Part shown: positions 57,111 to 64,000 of the stretch, one piece after another
Layout: every line of letters starts with the position of its first letter
How positions within the stretch are numbered: the stretch's first letter is position 1
Assembly (NCBI GenBank): GCA_003117195.1
Contig: BDSI01000049.1
Span: 764,501 to 828,500 of the forward strand
DNA from: Eudorina sp. 2006-703-Eu-15
Lineage: Eukaryota > Chlorophyta > Chlorophyceae > Chlamydomonadales > Volvocaceae
DNA length: 64,000 nucleotides
Reading direction: 5' to 3'
Translations under genes and position numbers: made by a program
The notes under the pieces: generated by a model
The model's input: the letters and a program-made list of their open reading frames with translations, nothing else
What the model was told of the DNA's origin: nothing
Database searches by the model: none

Positions 57111-60100
57111 CTACGTCCGAGCCCACAGCCGCACGCGCCGTCCACCCGTCCGAGCCCTGCCCGGCGCCCCACTGCGGCCCGAGCCGCCGCCGCCGGCCCC
57201 GCACCCGCCCGCACCCGCTCCTGCGTGCCCCAGGAGCGCACCCACCGGCACACAGGCGAGGACCGCGCTGAGGACCAGGCGCGGCAGGCCGTCCAGCAGC
57301 GGGCCCCAGGGCGGTCCCACCTGCAGCCGCGCGGCCAGGCCCACCAGCCAGTGCACCAGCGACATGATCACCAGGTGCAGGCCGACCGCGAATCGGCTGA
57401 CAGACAACACCCTCCACAGGGGGCTAACGAACCGGATCAGGAGCGACTTAGTGGTGCGCCACAGCGTCAGCGCGGCGGCCGGGGCGGCTGCTGCGGAGCG
57501 TCCGCGTCCGCCACTGCCGCCATCGCATGACTCCGCATGCTTGCCCGCACCCGCCTCGGGTGTGGTCTTGGCAGCGGCGTCCTTGCGTTCGGGCGTCTTC
57601 GCCTCCAGTGCGTCAGTCAGCACGCCGATTCGCTGCAGCTCCGCAAGGTTGGATGCCAGGAGGGCGGCGGTGTGGACCCAGCCCGCTGACGTCGCGTAGC
57701 GCAGCAGGCACTCCCCGACCAACATGAACGTCGAAGTCCAGCAGTCCGAACCTGCGAGGTCCTGCAGGCACAAGACCTGACACGCGACGCAGGGCGGAGC
57801 CGTCGGCGGGTCCCCTGGGGCTGTGCTGCTCAAACCCCCAGGTTGCGTGATGACGGCCGGGCCTTGCGTCCCACTCGTCGTCGCGCCGACGCCGCCCCCT
57901 GCGCCGTGCGGACCTGCCGCAGGGCTGCCGGTTCCCGTCTGCCCCGCCGGGCCTGCCGGGCCGCAAGATGCGGGGCAGCAGGAGGCGCCGTCGCGGTTCC
58001 GTTGGTCGCGGCAGCAGCAGCAGCAGCACGGCGGCACGCGGCCGCCGCCGCGCAGCCCGCCGCCTTCGACAAACGCCAGCACCGGCGCCGCCAGGCGGCG
58101 CAACGCCGCCACGTGCTGCACGAACACACCCATGTCCACCAGCAGGTCATCCAGGTTGGCGGCGCTGCCGGACCACACCTGCCTGTCCGCCAGGACGGGC
58201 CGCAACTCTTCCACGACCCGTGGGTTATCCAACACCAGCACCGGCACGGGGGGCTGTACCGCGCTCGACTGCACCGGGTCCGGGGCCACGATGTCCAGTA
58301 AGAGCAGGCCCGGGTCCAGCTGCTCCGCCCGCAAGGGCTGGGCCCGGCTGCAGCCGGCGCAGGAGGGCGCGGACTCGTTCCTGCACTCGGGCAGGTCCAC
58401 GTCGTGCCGCAGCGTCAGGTGCCTTCGGCACAGGGCGCGCCGGCATGTGCGGGCTGCTGCTGCTGCTGATGGAGCTCCTGATGTGGCTGCCGCTGGCGAG
58501 CCCCCCGCCCCTCCAGTCCCCGCCGCCTCCGCTGCATCATGCGCCTGCGGGTCCACCCGCACAACGCTGGTGGATCCGTAGCCGAAGCCGTGACGCAGCA
58601 GCAGTCGCAGCCCCGGCCCTCGTCCGCTGGTGCGGCGACGGCCGCAGCTGCCGCCGCTCCCTCTTTCCCCGGAGTCCGCCGCGCCCCCGCCGCTTCCGGT
58701 ACCGCCTCCGCCGCCTGGCGCCTGGGTGCCGCAGGAGCCGCTCCCACGCACACCATCGCCCCCCGGCCGCCCGCTGCAACACGCCGACACCGTCACCTCG
58801 AACCTAGGCACCCAGGCAGTGCCCGCGCCCTCCCGCGCCCCTGCCCCCGCCCCGGAAGTATCCTGGCTGTGCGGCTGATGGTCATTGCCGTGCGGATTCC
58901 GCCGGGCCTGCTCGCCCGCCAGCATCACCCGAGGTCCCACCGCCGTGATACGCCTGCCGACAACCCGCCCCAGAGAGCCCCAATCGCTGCAGTCGCCCCG
59001 CGCCGCCGCCGTGGACGCTGCGGCGCCGTGTGAGCCGTCGTCCGTGCCCCACCCGGCGCAGTCCCTGCCGGACGCCCGGACGCCTGGACGATGCCGGTCA
59101 TCTGTCCACATGTCGTCCCAAACGCGGAGCAGGATGGCGGCAGCCGCCGCGGCGCCCAGCCCCATGCGCTGCGCCCAGCGGGGCCAGGGGACTGCACGGA
59201 AGGTCGCCTCCGCGCGGCCGGCCACGCGGCGAATCCCGTCACTGCAGGGCAGCCAGATGCTGGCCCACACGCGCAGCAGCACAGCCGCGGCTGCCGCCGC
59301 CAGCCGCAGGCAGACGTCCTCCACCAGCCAAGACAGGAACGCGCCGTCCTGCCACCATGGTTGTAGCAGCAGGGCGGACCGGAGGTGGGGCACGCCGAGC
59401 TCGGCGTCCGGCGGGAGGTCTTCCAACCACCGCGGCCCCGATGAGACAGAAGCTGAAGCGGAAGCCCCACCCGCGTTGAGGGTCGCCTTCCGCTTCTCTC
59501 CCGCGCTCGAGGCCAGCAGCCGCCTGCTGCCCGCCAGCGCCGGGTGGGCGCCCGTGCCGCTGGCGCCCGTCCCTCCTGACGTGCCGTCCAGCTGCAGCTC
59601 GACCATGTCCAGGACCACGTGGCAGCTGCCGCCCGGGCCCAGCCGCACACACGCGCCGACCTGGGTGGCAGAGGAGGAGGCCCCGGCGGCCGATCGGCGC
59701 TCCGGCAGAGGCGGGGGAGGCGGAGGGAAACGGGTCGGGGTAAACCCAGATCCAGATCGTGGCGTCGCGAAGACAATGAGAGGCCATCAGGAGGCACGTC
59801 GCACGTGCCCTGTGAGGTACGACAGAAGCTGTGGGGCGAGCTGCCGTACCGCCACCCTCTCATTCCGCCGGGAGATTCCACAGCTGTCCGCTGATACCCC
59901 CTGCCAGCGGGACCTGCCGTAATCTGACCGGACCGGAGGCCGACCAGAGCTTGGGCCCGTAACTTTGAGACCCGGCAGGAGGTCGCTTCCGTTTCAGGAA
60001 AAGCAAGTCGTGCGGGCTACCGTACATCAGCGGCCGGACCTTCACGATAACCCACCAGGTGCCGGCCCGTGTGGTACCAAACCGCCGTTTTCAGGCGCTC

Positions 60101-60747
60101 TGGGTAATTCGGCAACAAGTCCGCGGCCTCGACGCCGGACAGCTGTGACGACGCAGCGAAGGCAGGTGCAGGCGAGGACAGTTAGCGAGCGAGGTGGTTA
60201 GCGAGGTGGTTAGCGAGGTGGTTAGCGAGGAACCCGCCCGACGCACGGGCACGGATTGTGGTGTGAACGTGGCGGGAGCGCGAAGGTCGGCCAAACGCAG
60301 GATTTCTCGAGAAGGATGAAGGCGCGGATGATGACGCAGTGGTACACCAGTCAGACAAACGGAGACCCTGCTGGCAACCGCGACTGCTGCGAGGTGTGTG
60401 GTGCGAGTGTTGTGTGGGCCGCGGAACGGCGTCGTACAATTCCAGACGCCCGCGCTCGGGAGCGCCTGCCGCTGTACCTGGTAGGTTTCAGTTGACAGGC
60501 AGAGCACCGGGCCGTAGGGCGGCAGGTCGGGCCGCGGCCTGCGCTGCAGCGGAGGCACAACGCCGTCCGGAGAGGGACCGGTCGCCTCGGATGCGGCCTC
60601 CGGCGCCAAACCGCTGCTGTCGCTGTCTCCCTCGCTTCCGCCGCTGTAGCCATCTGGGTCACCGGAGCTGCTAACCTCCGCTCCGACAGCGAGCGGTGAA
60701 CCCGTGGCGCGCGCTGCCGCCACCTCATGGCCGTGGCTGGTCTCCAT
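57111..60747 (-). CDS. Uncharacterised large protein with hydrophobic C-terminus
   Basis: The main exon is 59660-57111 (TAG), 849 codons, entered in phase 0 from a CCACCCAG acceptor. Upstream, an exon from ATG 60747 to 60478 (donor GTACAG) encodes a Ser/Gly-rich N-terminus ending YGPVLCLSTETYQ. A further phase-0 exon candidate is 60142-60056 (LSGVEAADLLPNYPERLKTA). The joins between 60056 and 59660 are not resolved: two reading frames overlap at 60056-59900. The main exon has two related Ala-rich hydrophobic helices (AAAVLLRVWASIWL and AAAILLRVWDDMW), a Leu/Val-rich segment VPVLVLDNPRVVEELRPVLA, Cys runs, and C-terminal hydrophobic stretches (RFAVGLHLVIMSLVHWLVGL, LVLSAVLACVPVGALLG). It may be a membrane-associated protein. 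I recognise no family. Confidence 0.6.
60180..60231 (+). repeat. 13-bp tandem repeat GTTAGCGAGGTGG
   Basis: Three to four copies of GTTAGCGAGGTGG in the presumed first intron of the uncharacterised reverse-strand gene. Confidence 0.8.
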
Positions 60748-61838
60748 ACGTGTGGCCCGGTGCCCAAGTGCCCGGCGCGTCAGCGTCGCTGCTGGTGCTG
60801 CCCCTCCACCGCCGCCGTCTGGGGTGATGCAGCGCCCGCTACGCAGCACCGGTAGCGGATATCAGGCGGGCGGAGGCCTCGGCAGTGATGAACCGTGCAA
60901 GTTGTGTGACAGCTGGACCGTAGTCGTACGAAATTCGTCGGCTGGCTGCGGGCGAGAAGGCAAGGTGGGATGATGGCATCATGTCCTTGACAGTCGTGCC
61001 TGACGCACTAACGCAACCATTCCGTGTCCATGGCATACTGTGCATCTGTTGAATGTTTTGTGCGGCCTCTAACCGAGACCGGCCGTGTACATGTTGGGGC
61101 CCTGCATGTAGACTTTGTTGATTTTTATGACAAGCATGATCAGATTATGATACGAAAGTGCAAGGTGCGAAGCGCCGTGCTGTGGGATGCAGAGCAGACT
61201 CTGCACCCACTCATCCCTCTCATCCCACTCTGCTCTGGTGGGATGAGTCGACAGTAGAACAGCTACCTGTGCCACACCTACCACTGCATCACTATGGCAC
61301 TAATGGCACTGCAGTTGTGAGCATTTAGTTGTACCTGGGTACACGCGGCACCTTATCATCCTTCCTTTCTGCCCTCAGCTGGGTCAACGAGGGTCATGCA
61401 TCGTATCAGAGCCTGGCCATCAGCTGAATCCTTGATGATTTAATTATCATCCCTGGATTTCTTGGGAAGCCCTGTGAAATAATCGTGATGCGTGCGATGC
61501 GTACCGCTTGAGCGCATGTCGTGTTCACGTACAGGTACGCGCTGTAACGATCAACTCACTCTGCTATCAAGCTGTAAAACAGCATCATCACAATATCTTA
61601 GTCGCGATCGTCAACCCATGTCATACGTGGCAAAGCTGGGAGTCCATCTTGGTTTCATTGCAGTTTATTTCACCCGACACTGTTTCTCCTAACCCGTATC
61701 AGGCCCAAACCCGGCCATACTGCGTCTATAATGGACCTTTGCTTTGCGGCTAACGTTTTCGATGCGCACCGTTGAGGCACGGCCACGGTTGAAAGAGTCC
61801 CGCCTTTTGTGCACCAGCGCAAGTTATTCGTTTTCAAC
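60748..61838. other. Divergent intergenic region
   Basis: About 1.1 kb between the reverse-strand gene starting at 60747 and the forward SPRY gene starting at 61839, so it should hold both promoters. It is AT-richer from about 61000. No coding sequence and no clear TATA element were identified. A GGGATGAG-type inverted pair sits around 61209-61247. Confidence 0.5.
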
Positions 61839-63526
61839 ATGGCGGGAACATCCTCGGGATTTGGAGCGGTCTACAGAAGCAGATGCTCTCTTCCATCGGC
61901 GTGGGAGACGCGCGTGACGGGGATACGCAACCAGCAAGCCCTGCAGTACCTCAAGGTGCGATCACGCCCAGGCACACGCACGCACACAACATGTGCGCAC
62001 TGCTTGCACGGTAGCACTTTGGCAGACGTGAAACTGCCCTGAGACGAGACGGCGCTTAGCTGGGGTCCCCTTGGGCAGGACATGCTCCGGCTCGGCCGTT
62101 GCCCGGGTTGGCCTTCGAGGAGTTGGGGGCGGGAGCCAGCATGTTTTGTTTGCCACGGCGCTAGGACCGCCCGTGAGGCATGCCCGTCCATTGACAACTT
62201 GGCGTGTGTGTGCCTCTGCACGTGACCACGTCGTGACACCATGGCCTGCAACAAAAGCGCTGCCATAGGCGGTTTAGCCCAATGACTTGATTGCGGGCGT
62301 GCCGCTTACCCCCCCCCCCAGGTGGATGGGGCCCGTGTCCGCTACGTGGGGCCCGGGGAGGACGACAGCCAGGCCGCCACCATTCGCGCCAATTACCCTC
62401 TGCCATCCGACTGCCCGCTCTATTACTTTGAGGTCAAGATCCTGGACAAGGGCCAGGTGCGCCTGGAGGGCAGGGCAGCGGGGGACGTGTATTGCCTATT
62501 GCGGGGAAGATCTGGGCGCTTCGGATTAGGTGGGAGGCCGGACACGCCGCCGGGGGTTGATTAGTCTCTACTTTCCCATACTTTCCCGTGTGGCTTTGCA
62601 CCTGTTGCTTGTCACTCTCAAGAGCGCTCTGACACCCTAGGGTCCTCGGCACGTGGCCCCCTGTCCTAGCCCATGTGGACACTGTCGCGCCCCGGGGGAT
62701 CCCGCAGGAGGGCTACATCGGCGTCGGTTTCTGTACGGAAGAGGTCTCGCTTTGCCGGCTGCCCGGCTGGGACCTGCACTCGTACGGCTACCACGGGGAC
62801 GACGGGTGGGTCTTCAGTACGGAGCGCCGGGGAGGGCAGGGCCGGGCGGGGCGGGGAAATGCTCGGTGCTGCGCCGCTGTGATGGATGGCCCCCGGGGCG
62901 TGATTGGAGGGCACAGACTGAAAAGCACGCCCTCGTCGCGGGAGGCGGTGTTGCCGCATATGTCGCGGCCCTAGGAACCGAACCGACCCTACCGACCCGA
63001 CCCTACCGATCCGACCCGACCCAACTCGGCAGTTTGGCGGTGCACCCGCGCGGGTCCCATCAACCCATACAACCCGCAATTCCAGACCGCGGTTTCCAGA
63101 CCGCGGTTCCACCGGGGAGGGTGCCAGGAGGGGACGGGCGATGCGGTACGCTGTGGGTCGCCCTGAGTCGATCGTTCCGGACTGCAGCCACCGCCGAGCG
63201 CAGGCTTTATACCCGCCGCGGCTGCGTGCGAGCTGCCCGCGGATCCCCCCGTCCTCGACGGCGCGAACCGTACCTCGTGGGCGGCGCTTTTGACCCACGG
63301 TCGCCCTGTTTGCACGCGCACGCGCGTCCCCCAGGCACGCCTTCGCGGGCAGCGGCAGCGGCAGGCCGTACGGGCCTCCCTTCACGAGGGGCGACGTTGT
63401 GGGGGCGTTGTACGACAAGGCCGAGCGCACCATCTCGTACTTTAAAAATGGCGAGCCGTTGGGCGTCGCGTTCCGGGACGTGCAGGAGGCCTCGCCGGTG
63501 TACCCGTGTGTCGGGCTGCGAACCAG
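61839..63526 (+). CDS. RanBPM-like SPRY-domain protein, 5' part
   Basis: Four exons join in phase: 61839-61955, 62322-62456, 62708-62805 and 63335-63526 (542 nt, 180 codons plus two bases carried over). Donors are GTGCGA, GTGCGC, GTGGGT and GTGGGG. The product reads as a SPRY domain of the RanBP9/RanBPM type: LPSAWETRVTGIRN, YYFEVKILDKGQ, GYIGVGFCTEEVSLCRLPGW, LHSYGYHGDDG, GRPYGPPFTRGDVVGALYD, ISYFKNGEPLGVAF and VYPCVGLRT. RanBPM proteins are scaffold subunits of the GID/CTLH E3 ligase; LisH and CTLH domains would be expected downstream but are not in the window. An exon beginning at about 63926 after a CGGCAG acceptor is possible. The start is the ATG at 61839. Confidence 0.85.
62979..63026 (+). 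repeat. Imperfect CGACCC/CTACCGA repeat
   Basis: Degenerate hexamer-like repeats (CCGACCCTACCGACCCGACC) in the SPRY gene intron between exons 62708-62805 and 63335-63526. Confidence 0.7.
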
Positions 63527-64000
63527 GTGGGGAGTGGGGAAGCAGTCGCCGGGCTGGAGTGGAACTGGATTACCTCCCGCACGGCGGTCGCCGCCCCACT
63601 GTGTAGGTCGTATGAAAGCTGAAACATGATGCATGCTCTACCCCGACGGGTGTTTGAGAGCTCATCGGCGTGTTGATCTCGCTGATCATTCTCATAGACC
63701 ACGGGCATTCGCAGCGGGTCTCGACGATGCCGCAGTCGTCAAGCATCGCACCGTGCAGGAGCTGTCTTCACTGGCGGGTCCCGCGGGGTTGCGAGGCAGC
63801 TCCCGGCAGTGGGCTGTGCTGCGCGCGGGGCAGCGCTGCTGCCCTGTTCGATGCCTCTGCTCGTGTGTATGTGTTTGTGTGTTGAGCACAGCAACCCGGC
63901 CGACCCCGGTGTGTTCGTCGGCAGGCAGAGCCGGAGTGCGCGACATGCAAGGGGCATAGCAGTGCCCAACAGAAGCCCAGCCGACCCGTCTGTAATCGTG
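63527..64000 (+). other. Downstream part of SPRY gene, exons unresolved
   Basis: Probably intron of the SPRY gene. A short GT-rich run sits near 63856-63880. An AG acceptor at about 63925 opens a frame to the end of the window, but its content does not match the residues usually following SPRY in RanBPM, so it is not called as an exon. Confidence 0.4.

Noticed and set aside
58539..59922. Forward-strand frames of 164-345 codons
   Set aside because: Antisense shadows of the large reverse-strand exon at 57111-59660.

Overview
This is nuclear DNA from a volvocine (Chlamydomonadales) green alga. The evidence is GC-rich coding sequence, many introns that often begin GTGCGN, long Ala/Gln/Gly/Ser runs in otherwise conserved proteins, a plant-type RR-TZF zinc finger, a plant-type PP2C-kinase fusion, an intron-containing tRNA-Met and abundant tandem repeats. 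Nothing bacterial or viral was seen. Exons were joined by hand from splice sites, reading phase and remembered family conservation; no search was run.

Layout. 408-2677 (+): 3' part of a chalcone-isomerase-like gene cut by the window edge. 2678-9092: no supported gene, a decayed repeat field (5.2-7.3 kb) and an AT-rich tract. 9093-15106 (+): tandem CCCH zinc-finger gene. 15.2-19.6 kb: no supported gene. 19.65-20.3 kb (-): LINE remnant. 21033-25945 (+): mitochondrial carrier. 28403-38145 (-): sodium:solute symporter in 13 phase-consistent exons, with several tandem arrays in its introns. 40571-54606 (-): a large gene joining an N-terminal PP2C phosphatase to a C-terminal Ser/Thr kinase in 17 phase-consistent exons; one intron holds a tRNA-Met(CAT) gene on the same strand and another holds a 1.4-kb array of a 14-bp repeat. 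57111-60747 (-): unrecognised large protein with a hydrophobic C-terminus. 61839-63526 and beyond (+): RanBPM-like SPRY gene running off the window.

The genes look like unrelated housekeeping, transport and signalling genes, not a co-regulated cluster. The strongest points for follow-up are the PP2C-kinase fusion with its nested tRNA, the repeat arrays confined to introns (several starting at 5' splice sites), a 30-bp hairpin in a symporter intron, and a family of short dispersed elements sharing one 3' tail.
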